A stretch of DNA of 55,946 nt from Verrucomicrobiaceae bacterium. GTDB taxonomy: Bacteria; Verrucomicrobiota; Verrucomicrobiia; Verrucomicrobiales; Verrucomicrobiaceae. The position numbers and the translations under genes were made by a program. The notes below the pieces were generated by a model. That model saw nothing but the letters and a program-made list of their open reading frames with translations, did no database searches and was not told the DNA's origin. Positions 38,581 to 47,187 of the stretch are shown here, one piece after another (position 1 is the first letter of the stretch; each line of letters opens with the position of its first letter). The stretch is from the NCBI GenBank assembly GCA_016713035.1, contig JADJPW010000010.1, positions 1-55,946 of the forward strand. Reading direction: 5' to 3'.

Positions 38581-40029
38581 ATGCCAGTTATTTATCCAAA
38601 TCCCACGCTGCCGCCGGTTTTGCCGCCTTTTGTGAACCGGCAGGAGGAGCTGGGCATCCTGGATGCCTTCACGGAGCGGCGTGGCTCGCAGTTCATCGTC
38701 GTCTATGGGCGGCGGCGTATCGGGAAAACGGCGTTGCTCATGCACTGGCTGGGCGGCAGGCCGGAGCGGCGATTGCGCGGCTTTTACTGGGTGGCGCACC
38801 GCAGCACGCCGGAGATTTTGCTGCGTGGCTTTTCGGAGGCGCTGGCCGCCTGCACGGGCGTGGCGGGAAAGCTGAGTTTTGCGAGCTGGGAGGAGGCGCT
38901 GGGGCAGATGTTCGCCCTGGCGAGGGAGGAGCCGCTGGTGGCGTGCATCGACGAGTTTCCGTATCTTTTGGAGAGCGTGCCCGGTCTGGCCTCGCTGGTG
39001 CAAAAAGTGTGGGACCAGCAAAAAGCCGGCTCGCAGCTCCGCCTGGTGCTCAGCGGCTCGCAGTATCACATGATGCACGAGCAGTTCTTCACGCCGCGCC
39101 AGCCGCTGTATGGCCGTGCCACGGCCTCGCTGCTGCTGCAGGAGGTGGCGGCGGCGCATCTGCCGCTGTTTTTGCCAAACTACAGCCCGGTGCAGATCGT
39201 GGAGACCTTCAGCGTGCTCGGCGGTGTGCCGAAGTACCTCGAAATGTGGGACGACAGCGTGCCGGTGCAGGAAAACATCCGCGAGCTGCTGCTCTCTCCC
39301 TCCACGCTGTTCCGGCATGAGGCGCTGTTTTTGATCCAGGATGAAATCAGCGAGCCACGCACCTACCTGGCCATCCTGGAGGCCATCGGCGGCGGTCTGC
39401 GCACGCCGGTGATGATCAGCAAATTCACCGGGCTAGCGATCACGCATGTGGGCAAGTATCTGCACACGCTGCTCGCTCTGCGCCTAGTGCGCCGCGTGCA
39501 GTCGGCGGAGGCACCACGGGCCGGACAGACACGCCTGAGCCGCTACGAGATCTGCGATCCGTTTTTGCGCTTCCACTTTGAGTTCATCCACCCGCACACC
39601 GGGCTGGTGGAGCGGAACATGATCACGGAGCACATGGCGCTCATCACGCCGCGTCTGGAGTCCTACGTGGGAAAAACGGGCTACGAAGAGCTGGCCCGCC
39701 GCCATGTGGAAAAGCAGACCGCGCAGGCGCAGATGCCGTTCCAGCCGGACACCATTGGTCGTGCGTGGACGCCGCGCTGTGAGGTGGATGTCTTTGCGCT
39801 GAACCGCCATGACGAGGCGGCGCTCTTCGGCGAATGCCGCTGGACCACGCGGAAGATGGATGTGCCGGTGCTGACGGAGTTGCGGGCCAAAGCGGACGAC
39901 TTTCCGCGCCTGAAAAAGTGGAAGAAGCACTTCATCCTCTTCTGCCGTGCGGGTTTCACCGCAGAGCTCACGCGACAGGCGGAAAAAGACGGCGTGACAC
40001 TCGTCGAAGGGCCGCTACTGAGTTGGTAA
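38581..40029 (+). CDS. AAA-type ATPase with C-terminal DUF234/nuclease-like domain
   Basis: The ATG at 38581 (MPVIYPNPTLP) gives 482 residues. An upstream ATG at 38512 in the same frame would put a consensus promoter inside the gene and is rejected. The N-terminal ATPase has FVNRQEELGIL, Walker A GRRRIGKT (43-50) and Walker B LVACIDEF (119-126), then LVLSGSQYHMM. A winged-helix region around ISKFTGLAITHVGKYLHTL follows. The C-terminus has RCEVDVFALN..ALFGECRW, a PD-(D/E)xK-like arrangement. Such ATPases are frequent in archaea and bacteria and often mobile; their role is poorly known. Confidence 0.85.
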   Translation: MPVIYPNPTLPPVLPPFVNRQEELGILDAFTERRGSQFIVVYGRRRIGKTALLMHWLGGRPERRLRGFYWVAHRSTPEILLRGFSEALAACTGVAGKLSFASWEEALGQMFALAREEPLVACIDEFPYLLESVPGLASLVQKVWDQQKAGSQLRLVLSGSQYHMMHEQFFTPRQPLYGRATASLLLQEVAAAHLPLFLPNYSPVQIVETFSVLGGVPKYLEMWDDSVPVQENIRELLLSPSTLFRHEALFLIQDEISEPRTYLAILEAIGGGLRTPVMISKFTGLAITHVGKYLHTLLALRLVRRVQSAEAPRAGQTRLSRYEICDPFLRFHFEFIHPHTGLVERNMITEHMALITPRLESYVGKTGYEELARRHVEKQTAQAQMPFQPDTIGRAWTPRCEVDVFALNRHDEAALFGECRWTTRKMDVPVLTELRAKADDFPRLKKWKKHFILFCRAGFTAELTRQAEKDGVTLVEGPLLSW

Positions 40030-40047
40030 GCTCGTCTTTTTTATTCC

Positions 40048-40950
40048 ATGACTCGTCACCGCATTTCTCCGAACGGCCCTGAATTCTCCCGCCTCATCTA
40101 TGGCACCTGGCGCATCCTCGATGATGCAGATGCCGCCAACAAGACGCCGCAGGCACTGCTGAGCCGATTCAAAGCCTGTGCGGACATGGGTATCACCACG
40201 CTGGACACGGCGGAGATTTACGGCCTGTACCATGTCGAGGAGGCGATCGGCGGCGCATTGAAGCTCGACGGCGCTTTCCGCGACCAGATCGAGATCGTCA
40301 CGAAGTGCGGCATCTACGTGCCCTGCGATTTTCACCCCGAGCGCAAAACGGCGCACTACAACCTCACCGCCGCACGCATCGTGAAGAGCTGTGAGAAATC
40401 CCTGCGCCTCATGGGCATCGACCATATCGACCTGCTGCTCGTGCATCGCCCGGATTGGCTCACCAGTGCGGATGAGACTGCCGCGGGCCTGAATCAACTG
40501 CTCAAAGCCGGTAAAATCCGCTCCGCAGGTGTCTCGAACTACAATGTGCATCAATTCGAGCTGCTGAACGCACGCATGGACCAGCCGCTGGTGACGAATC
40601 AGGTCGAATTCAGCCTCCTGCACATGGACCCCATCTACGACGGCGTTTTTGATCAATGTCAGCGCCAGCGCATCCTGCCCATGGCTTGGTCCCCGCTGGC
40701 CAAAGGCGATCTCATGAAGCACGAAGGCCTCCTGGCCAAAGCTGCCGAGCTCAGCGCCAAGTATGGCGGTGCCACGCTCGATCAGCTCGCCTACGCCTGG
40801 ATCATGGCGCATCCGTCATGCCCGCTGCCGATCATCGGCACGAACAAGCTGGAGCGCATCCAGGCCTGCGTGAAATCCGCCGGAATCCAACTCGAGCGTG
40901 AAGACTGGTACTCCCTCTGGGTCGCGGCGAAGGGGCACGGGGTGCCGTGA
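40048..40950 (+). CDS. Aldo/keto reductase
   Basis: This 300-residue NAD(P)H-dependent oxidoreductase has the TIM-barrel AKR motifs. The catalytic Asp and Tyr are in TLDTAEIYGLYHVEEAIG, the Lys in EIVTKCG and the His in DLLLVHRPDW. Cofactor-binding sequence is in WSPLAKGDL and PIIGTNKLERI. It is closest in appearance to the YdhF-type group. The stop-to-start spacing of 18 bases from the preceding ATPase suggests co-transcription, though the functions are not obviously linked. The substrate is unknown. Confidence 0.9.
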   Translation: MTRHRISPNGPEFSRLIYGTWRILDDADAANKTPQALLSRFKACADMGITTLDTAEIYGLYHVEEAIGGALKLDGAFRDQIEIVTKCGIYVPCDFHPERKTAHYNLTAARIVKSCEKSLRLMGIDHIDLLLVHRPDWLTSADETAAGLNQLLKAGKIRSAGVSNYNVHQFELLNARMDQPLVTNQVEFSLLHMDPIYDGVFDQCQRQRILPMAWSPLAKGDLMKHEGLLAKAAELSAKYGGATLDQLAYAWIMAHPSCPLPIIGTNKLERIQACVKSAGIQLEREDWYSLWVAAKGHGVP

Positions 40951-40974
40951 ATAGAGAGTGCTCGTTACCAGTTC

Positions 40975-41070
40975 ATGCACCAACACGGAATCTCCGCGAA
41001 CGGTTCCGCCGCCGCATTGAATTTTAACCGCGCCATCACTCTCGGTCTCAGCGCCATGTGGCGTTTCTGA
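40975..41070 (+). CDS. Possible small ORF
   Basis: A 31-codon frame begins MHQHGISANGSAAALNFN and ends LSAMWRF. Its first residues echo the start of the preceding aldo/keto reductase (TRHRISPNG), so it may be a degenerate duplication. It touches the stop of the convergent signal peptidase gene. No ribosome-binding site was seen; expression is doubtful. Confidence 0.2.
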   Translation: MHQHGISANGSAAALNFNRAITLGLSAMWRF

Positions 41071-41661
41071 TTACGGCGCTATCTGGGGTTGGTTTTTCTC
41101 CGCTGTCGCTTGAGCGCGGATGAGGTGGAAGGCGTATTTCTGGAAGACGTTTTTCACAGGGAGAGGGCCCCAGTAGCGGGAATCAGAGCTGTTGCCGGAA
41201 TTGTCGCCCATGACGAAGAGGTGCTCTTCAGGAACCTGGACGGTCTTTCCATTTTGAAGCAGCGCCATCGGTAGGTAGTGGATGTCAGCGCTGTCAAAAT
41301 AGTCGGTCACGGGTTTGCCATTGATGTGGAGGGCGTCGCCACGGAATTCGAGCGTGTCACCAGGTAGGCCGACGACTCGCTTGATGTAAATCATAGGCTG
41401 CGTCTGAGTCTGAGGCATGAAGGCAGAGGCAATGCCAGCGGTGGTGAAAACAACAACGTCGCCCCTATGTGGTAAACCTCCGCAGATGGAAAAGGCCTCT
41501 GCGACGACACGATCGCCTTTCTGGATGAATGGGGCCATGCCATTCTGTGGCACATGGTAGATGCCGATCATGCCGGATAATCGCAGCGTGATGACACCCA
41601 CGATGGCGGCTCCGCTGATGGCGCAAAAGCCCATGGCGACGATGAACAACCAGCGTTTCAC
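41071..41661 (-). CDS. Signal peptidase I family protein lacking the usual catalytic serine
   Basis: This 196-residue protein has an N-terminal membrane helix (LFIVAMGFCAISGAAIVGVITL). Family boxes are present: box B region VPQNGMAPFIQKGDRV, box D IYIKRVVGLPGD with the general-base lysine at about residue 94, and box E FVMGDNSGNSSDSRYWG. In active enzymes box B reads SMxPT; here the serine position is Gly41 (codon GGC). It could be inactive, could use another residue, or could belong to a divergent group. It overlaps the upstream creatininase gene by four bases (ATGA), so the two are coupled. Confidence 0.82.
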   Translation of the reverse strand: MKRWLFIVAMGFCAISGAAIVGVITLRLSGMIGIYHVPQNGMAPFIQKGDRVVAEAFSICGGLPHRGDVVVFTTAGIASAFMPQTQTQPMIYIKRVVGLPGDTLEFRGDALHINGKPVTDYFDSADIHYLPMALLQNGKTVQVPEEHLFVMGDNSGNSSDSRYWGPLPVKNVFQKYAFHLIRAQATAEKNQPQIAP

Positions 41662-42416
41662 CCTTCCCAGCTCCTTCCGTCCCAGGCGATGACGCGGTCG
41701 AGGAGGCTCACGATGGCGTCGGTGAAGGTTTGGAAGAGGATCTCGCCTTTTTCGGCGGTGGCGAGGCGTGGATCGCCGACGTGGCCGGGCTCGCTGCGGT
41801 CGGGCATGGTCCAGCCGCGTGTGGCGGGCTCGAAGGGGTTGCCAAAGGGCACTTCATGAGTCTTTGCGGGATCGCTGACGAGCTCTGGGCGCAGTCGCAG
41901 GACCATGCTGGTTTCCCATTCGCATGCGTGGCCCATGACACGCTGCTGGATGCTGGGATCACGCAGCCAGGGCTCTGCACCGAGATGCCAGTAGGTGGCG
42001 AAGAGGAGAAGCAGGTCCTTCCGCTGGCGGTGGCGCTGGCGTGTCTCGAAGACGGATTGTTTTCCAGGCACATCGTTGCCACCGTGGCCATTGATGAAGA
42101 TGAGGCGGCGAAGGCCGTGGGCGATGAGGTTTTCTAGCAGGCCATTGAGCAGATCAAGATAGACGCGTGGCTCGGCGGAGAGAGTGCCGGGGAAGTCCAT
42201 GTGGTGGTGGGAATTCCCCAGCCACATGAGCGGGGCGATGAGCACACGCGGGCCCATGCGCTGCTCCACGCGACGCATGAGCTCCTGGGTGAGCATGCTG
42301 TCGGTAAAGACCGGCATGTGCCGCCCATGCTGCTCCAAGGCGGCGAGTGGGAGGAGCACGGGGGTGTCGCGATCGAGGGCGTCGATCTCGTTCCACTTAC
42401 AATCGGCGAGCTGCAT
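41658..42416 (-). CDS. Creatininase family amidohydrolase
   Basis: This 252-residue metal-dependent amidohydrolase carries the family metal-binding and active-site blocks: PLAALEQHGRHMPVFTDS, LGNSHHHMDFPGTLS, IFINGHGGND and GHACEWETSMVLRL. Family members hydrolyse creatinine or act in modified-nucleoside and cofactor pathways (for example MftE, ArfB-like formamide hydrolases); the sequence alone does not decide. It is translationally coupled to the signal-peptidase-like gene and lies 26 bases downstream of the SGNH hydrolase gene on the same strand. Confidence 0.85.
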   Translation of the reverse strand: MQLADCKWNEIDALDRDTPVLLPLAALEQHGRHMPVFTDSMLTQELMRRVEQRMGPRVLIAPLMWLGNSHHHMDFPGTLSAEPRVYLDLLNGLLENLIAHGLRRLIFINGHGGNDVPGKQSVFETRQRHRQRKDLLLLFATYWHLGAEPWLRDPSIQQRVMGHACEWETSMVLRLRPELVSDPAKTHEVPFGNPFEPATRGWTMPDRSEPGHVGDPRLATAEKGEILFQTFTDAIVSLLDRVIAWDGRSWEG

Positions 42417-42442
42417 GGCGCGGTGGAGAGTTTCGGTAGCTG

Positions 42443-43699
42443 TTACTTCAGCTCAGTGATGACAAAGGAGTGATCGACTGGGCGTAGCATGCGGCGCACG
42501 TTGGCGTCCTGCTTGGCGTGCTCGGAGGCGAGCTTTTGCTTCAGTTTTTCCAGCGCGGCGGCCAATTTTGGCTCTGCGGCGGCTTCTGCGGCGATGATAC
42601 GCATGTGGGTGACGAGGCTCTTGATGAGCAGGGTCTCAAAGGCCTGTTTTTGGCCGATGGCGGCGACGAGGTCGGCGAAGGGGCGATCGAAGGGTGTTTT
42701 CTCAAATGCGGCGGTGAGGTTCACACCGGCTTCGAGCTGTTCGCGGGTGAATTCCTTGGTTTCGGTGCCCCAGGCGACTTTGGCCTTCGCGGCGGTCATG
42801 TGAGTGACTTTGAGCGTGAGGCGGTTCAGCTCTTCATTGAAGGCGGTGAAGGGGAGGATGCTGCGGGTGCCGTTGGCATCCTTTTTGTCGCCATCGAAGC
42901 AGAAGGGCCACTTGGTGCTGGCGAGTGTGACGGCGCCGCCAGTGCCTTTTTTGACTTCGTGACCAGCGGTGGTGGTGGTGGGGCCTTGCAGGTCGATGGT
43001 GATGGTGCCGATCTCGCCATCAAGGCCGAGGGCCTTCAAAAAGGCCTGCGCCATGAGGAGCCTGGCCGGAGGCCGCAGGGTGGAATCCATCTCCTCCAAA
43101 GGGGCCGTAGCCTTTGCCGAGGGCGGCTTTGGATTTCACCAGTGCTGCGATCATGGTGTCGTGCACATTGGCAAAGGGCTGCTGGTTCTCGGTGGCGAGT
43201 TTTTCGGCGATGCTGCGCAGTTGGGCGAGGTTTTCATTGTACACGCCGCCCTGGATGGTGGGGCGATTGAAGTAATCTGGATCGACGGCACCGGGGGAGC
43301 CGACGGCGATGTTTTGGACGCCGACCTTTTTCAGGCCTGCGATGACGGCACGCATGTTTTTTCATATTCGGCACCGATCTCGGGCACGTAGGCTTTGTAG
43401 CTGCCGTCGTTCATGCCGTAGCAAGTGGTGGCGACGTTGGGCTTAAAGACGGCGAGATCGTTCTCCAGCCGCGCGGCGAATCCGCCGGCCCGCTCGCCGC
43501 CCCAGCCGAACTGAAAGACGTGGATGTCACTGCGCCCGGAGCAGGCGAGGAGATAGGCCTCAATGAATTTGGAGTAGAGCTTCTGCTCCGTGATGCTGTC
43601 GCCGATGATGGCGACGCGTGCTTTTGGAGGGAGGGCGGTGGCAGCGCGGAGGGTAGCTGCGGTGACGACGAGGAGGCTGAGGAGCGTGAGGATGCGCAT
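42443..43699 (-). CDS. Secreted SGNH/GDSL-type hydrolase, two frameshifts
   Basis: This protein of about 415 residues starts at the ATG at 43699 with a signal peptide (ILTLLSLLVVTAATLRAA). Block I is ARVAIIGDSITEQ, block III is TTCYGMNDGSYKAYV, and the catalytic Asp/His block is GDGFHPAASGQ, just before a frameshift near 43090. Another frameshift is near 43360. The long C-terminal part (residues ~235-415) is a helical extension with KQAFETLLIKSLVTHM and ends in VDHSFVITELK. Such enzymes deacetylate or de-esterify sugars; the substrate is not known. An upstream in-frame ATG at 43777 is less likely because the signal peptide begins later. Confidence 0.82.
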
Positions 43700-43766
43700 G
43701 GCGGGGCTTTTATCGCTGAATCTGGCGCAATCTGGCAAGATTTGTTTCGCCGCGAGTGCGCTGCCG

Positions 43767-43898
43767 TCATGTGTCACGCTGCTTTAGGCGTCGGAGCATC
43801 TCGCGGATGTCCCCCGCGCCTTTGATGGAGACGTAGAGAGTGACGGTGCTATACCAGAGTAGGCAGGCGAGTGTGAGGATGAACCAAAAAGTGGTCAT
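43767..43898 (-). CDS. Small membrane protein coupled to the symporter
   Basis: This 43-residue protein (MTTFWFILTLACLLWYSTV...) has one membrane helix followed by a basic tail (REMLRRLKQRDT). Its ATG overlaps the TGA of the sodium:solute symporter in an ATGA arrangement (43895-43898), so it is translationally coupled. Size, topology and position match the small accessory proteins found after some SSS-family symporters, and this is the most probable role. Confidence 0.65.
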   Translation of the reverse strand: MTTFWFILTLACLLWYSTVTLYVSIKGAGDIREMLRRLKQRDT

Positions 43899-45505
43899 AA
43901 GGCTTTGGCGGAGGGTTTGAGCAATGAACCGGCGATCATGCCGAGAGCTGCCGCGATGAAGGCGGCGATGCCCGCGGCATCTTTGCCGATGCTGGCGGCG
44001 AAGGCTGCTGTGGAGGGCATTTTCTCCAGTGTGAGATGTGCCACAGGCACGGCTGCACCGAGTAGGATGCCGCAGATGGCCCCCCAGTCATTCGCCCGCC
44101 GCCAGTAGCAGCAGGCGATGAGCAAGACGGACATGCTGCTGAGGTAAATGGAGCCTGTGAGCAGCAGGTACGACCAGACATTCCCCTCAATGTGATAAAA
44201 CAGGCCAAAGATGAGCAGATAGAGGCCGATGAGGGCGACGATGCAGCGATTCCACCGAATGGCGCGGTCATCTGGCCATGGGCCACGGCGAAAGGGAGCG
44301 AGGATGTCATGGTAAATGACGCTGCCCCAACTGAGCATGTAGCTGGAGTTCGTGCTCATGTCCGCTGCGAGCATGGCGGCGATGAGTAGCCCCATGAGTC
44401 CTACGGGCAAAAAGGTGCTGAGAAAGCGCGGCATGGCTAGCAGGGAGGCATCAGCCATTTTTTCCTGTGCTCCTGCGGGTAGCGCTGCGGTCTCCTCGGT
44501 GCTGAGGGCGGCCAGTGGTGCTCCGACGGCGGAGGACTGGATTTTTTCTGCTACAGCGGCGGGGATGGCCGAGCGGTCTGCTGGAGAGAGCTCCTGGAGC
44601 GGTGCCCAGCCCGCTGCTGCGAGAGCGGCGATGCCCCAGATACCCGGCAGCAGAAAGCGGCATACGAAAAAGAAGCTGGTGCGGGTGTAGATGCGCTGAC
44701 TGGTCTCACTATCCCGCGCAGAGAGGATGCGCACGATCACAGCCTGCCAAGTGAGTGCAGCAGCGGCATTGGCGATGAATTGATTCGCGAGAAAGGTCCA
44801 GCCCAGAGCTGGATTGGCCAGAGGACTGAAGCCGCCTGCTCCGTGGTGCCGCCGCACGGTGTCCACCAGGGTATTCCAGCCGATGTTTTTCAAAATGAGC
44901 GCACTCACGATGAGTAGCCCGGCGCTCATGACGATGAATTGCAGATAATCAGTGACTAGCACACTGAGCATGCCGCCGAGCACGGTGTAGATCACCACCA
45001 TGAGCAGCAGCGCTGCCATGATGAGCGTGAGATGCACCAGATCGAAGCCCGCCACGGTACAGAGGAATTTCCCGCCGATCTGGAGGAACACGCCCATGTT
45101 TAGTAGCCCGCCTAGCACGATGACGATGCCGCTGAGCCAGCGCACCTTGCGGCCAAAGCGGCTCTCAAACATCTCTGGCAGTGTCATAGCTCCTGCTTGG
45201 CGCAGGGGCTTGATGCAGAATCCGCTCCAGCCGATGAGCAACATCGCCAATGCAGAGCACAGACCCGGCACCGCACCGCTGAAGCCCCTGTGTGTAGCCT
45301 GCCTGCGCCGGTACATGCAGGTGATGATGCCGAATTCTGTCGCGGCGAGTGAGGCGATCCCCAGGTGCAGATTCATCTCACGTCCGGCGACGAGGTAGTC
45401 CTCCAGTTTCCCGACGTAGCGCCGCATGGCGATGCCTGCGGCCATCGTGATGAGTAGGTACAGCCCCACGATGCTGCCGTCATAAAGCCAGTGAAAGTGC
45501 GTCAT
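43895..45505 (-). CDS. Sodium:solute symporter (SSS family)
   Basis: This protein of about 536 residues has many membrane helices, for example LLITMAAGIAM, LLMVVIYTVLGGMLSVLVTDYLQFIVM (the conserved GGMxAVxxTDxxQ block) and LFIVALIGLYLLIFG-like segments. The ATG at 45505 (MTHFHWLYDGS) is preferred over an upstream one at 45625, which adds non-membrane sequence. Short local damage near 45300 (CMYRRRQATHRG where AQAGYTQG-like sequence is expected) looks like two compensating indels. These carriers use the sodium gradient to import sugars, amino acids or organic acids; the solute is unknown. A small membrane protein is encoded directly after it. Confidence 0.9.
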   Translation of the reverse strand: MTHFHWLYDGSIVGLYLLITMAAGIAMRRYVGKLEDYLVAGREMNLHLGIASLAATEFGIITCMYRRRQATHRGFSGAVPGLCSALAMLLIGWSGFCIKPLRQAGAMTLPEMFESRFGRKVRWLSGIVIVLGGLLNMGVFLQIGGKFLCTVAGFDLVHLTLIMAALLLMVVIYTVLGGMLSVLVTDYLQFIVMSAGLLIVSALILKNIGWNTLVDTVRRHHGAGGFSPLANPALGWTFLANQFIANAAAALTWQAVIVRILSARDSETSQRIYTRTSFFFVCRFLLPGIWGIAALAAAGWAPLQELSPADRSAIPAAVAEKIQSSAVGAPLAALSTEETAALPAGAQEKMADASLLAMPRFLSTFLPVGLMGLLIAAMLAADMSTNSSYMLSWGSVIYHDILAPFRRGPWPDDRAIRWNRCIVALIGLYLLIFGLFYHIEGNVWSYLLLTGSIYLSSMSVLLIACCYWRRANDWGAICGILLGAAVPVAHLTLEKMPSTAAFAASIGKDAAGIAAFIAAALGMIAGSLLKPSAKAL

Positions 45506-45703
45506 GGTAAAAAGAAGGAAAACAGGCCCCAAGGGCTGCTTTATGCCGCCAAGGCCGAAAAAGGACAAGATTTCCAGAATGGCGCAGCATTGGGCATTTT
45601 CGGCCTGCTGGAGTTCCGGGCTCATTTTGGGCTTAAAAAGCCATTGAAACAGCAGAGTCGGCCTCTACTGTCCACGCCCTCTCCAATCCTACCCCCTTCC
45701 TTT

Positions 45704-45940
45704 ATGGCTGACGCAGCGAACAAATACTCCCAGAACGTGTCCGGCGCTTACTATGTGGACGATCAGTGCATCGACTGCGACCTCTGCCGTGAAACTGCTC
45801 CCGCGAACTTCAAACGCGATGACGACGGCGGTCACTCCTACCTTTTTAAGCAGCCTGAAAACGACGATGAAACGAAACTCTGCGAGGAAGCCCTCACTGG
45901 CTGCCCTGTCGAGGCCATCGGTCGTGACGGCGAAGGCTGA
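45704..45940 (+). CDS. 4Fe-4S ferredoxin
   Basis: This 78-residue single-cluster ferredoxin has cysteines at 22, 25, 28 (CIDCDLC) and 67 (GCPVEAI), plus C60. The start is the ATG at 45704 (MADAANKYSQ); an upstream in-frame ATG would add 71 non-conserved residues that lie opposite the symporter region. It would carry single electrons in the cytoplasm, as the homologous small ferredoxins of other bacteria do. No redox partner gene is adjacent. Confidence 0.9.
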   Translation: MADAANKYSQNVSGAYYVDDQCIDCDLCRETAPANFKRDDDGGHSYLFKQPENDDETKLCEEALTGCPVEAIGRDGEG

Positions 45941-46004
45941 TCCGAGGCTGTTTTTTGATCGCTCCCTCTGAGTGTGTGCCTCATCAAGGCATGCGCGGCT
46001 GAGT

Positions 46005-47000
46005 TTACTTGGTCTGACTGAGCACCAGCCAGCGTGGCTCGATCACCTCTTTGATCAGCAAGCATTGATCTGACTGTGCATTTTCTGGGTAGGCGACACG
46101 CATCGTGTAGCCATATAGTGCGCTACCAGCGGCGGTGCCAGCGAGCTGCGCAGAGAGCCAGCGCCCTAGCTCCGACTCGCGCTCGGCGAAGCCGTAGAGT
46201 GTGTCCACACCGTTCGGGCCGATCATTTTGACGCAGAGGTAGCGATTGCTGTCTGTGAACTCGTAGTTGTAGTACTCAAAGAGTCGCACAAAGGCGCGGA
46301 TCATCACAGGCTCGATCGGGCGGCTTCGCTTCAGCTCGGCGAAGCTCTGTTCGCAGCGGCCGATGACGCTTTCCCAGTCAATAAGGAAGCTGCCTTTGTC
46401 TCCACGGCGCATGGCGATTTCGAGCAAGCCTGTGGTGCGCGTGCTCTTGTAGCTGAAGTAGAGAATCTCGTGTCCTTCAATGAGCAGGCGCTTTTTATCC
46501 AATAGCTCCCCGTGATCTGGGTCTAGCTCGTGATCGATTTCGTAATACTGGCGCATGTAGGGCTCTATCCGCCCGGCTTCGAAGACCAGTGGCAGGCGAT
46601 CCTTCACATCCTTGGCTACCCAAAACTTCTCTAGCGCCTGCTCGGCCTCTTTAAAGTCAGGTGCGTCCATCTGCGGTGTCAGTTCTTTGGCGAGGGTAGC
46701 CTGTGGTACGCTGGATTTAGTCTCTGAATTGGCGACGTGTGGCGTCGTCTCGTTCAGACCTACGGGAGAAGTCTGCTCCATGTCATCGCTGAGGATGCCC
46801 GCATCAGCATCAAGGCCAAGTTTTTCCATCGCCCGAATTTTCGCTTCTTGTTGCTGTGCTCGCTCCAGGATCATCGTGCGGCGTTTGACCTCGTTGCCAA
46901 ACCACTGCCAGCCAGCGACCAGACAGAGGATCAAACACACGCAGAGTGTCGCAGCCACGCCGATGAAGGCACGGTGGGGAGCTACAGAGCCGGTGGTCAT
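46005..47000 (-). CDS. Membrane-anchored hypothetical protein
   Basis: The ATG at 47000 (MTTGSVAPHRAF) gives about 331 residues; an upstream ATG at 47081 adds a non-hydrophobic stretch. A membrane helix (VAATLCVCLILCLVAGWQWF) is followed by a short coiled coil (ERAQQQEAKIRAMEKL), a disordered Ser/Thr linker and a C-terminal domain beginning EKFWVAKDVKDRLPLVFEAGRIEPYM. The pattern is common in Verrucomicrobia but has no assigned function. It lies just past the terminator of the Exb operon and is probably transcribed separately. Confidence 0.7.
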   Translation of the reverse strand: MTTGSVAPHRAFIGVAATLCVCLILCLVAGWQWFGNEVKRRTMILERAQQQEAKIRAMEKLGLDADAGILSDDMEQTSPVGLNETTPHVANSETKSSVPQATLAKELTPQMDAPDFKEAEQALEKFWVAKDVKDRLPLVFEAGRIEPYMRQYYEIDHELDPDHGELLDKKRLLIEGHEILYFSYKSTRTTGLLEIAMRRGDKGSFLIDWESVIGRCEQSFAELKRSRPIEPVMIRAFVRLFEYYNYEFTDSNRYLCVKMIGPNGVDTLYGFAERESELGRWLSAQLAGTAAGSALYGYTMRVAYPENAQSDQCLLIKEVIEPRWLVLSQTK

Positions 47001-47134
47001 GATGTTGAGGCGGAATTGATTCTGGGAATCGCAGGGAAGAGGGACGAGAACATGGCTTGGAATCTGCTCATTCTCAAGCAATTAGACTCTTTCATGCTTC
47101 GAGTGCGTGATGTGTTTTTACCCCCAGAAGCAAA

Positions 47135-47165
47135 ACGGCCCGCGTTCGTGATAAACGCGGGCCGT
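47135..47165 (-). terminator. Strong rho-independent terminator of the Exb operon
   Basis: A 12-bp perfect stem (ACGGCCCGCGTT, 47135-47146; AACGCGGGCCGT, 47154-47165) with a 7-base loop is followed on the minus strand by TTTTGC. It lies 22 bases after the stop of the last operon gene. Confidence 0.85.
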
Positions 47166-47187
47166 GCTGGCAGAGAACTGATTCGGC

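Noticed and set aside
45491..45703. Upstream extension of the ferredoxin
   Set aside because: The 71 extra residues overlap the symporter's 5' region on the other strand and are unlike any ferredoxin N-terminus.
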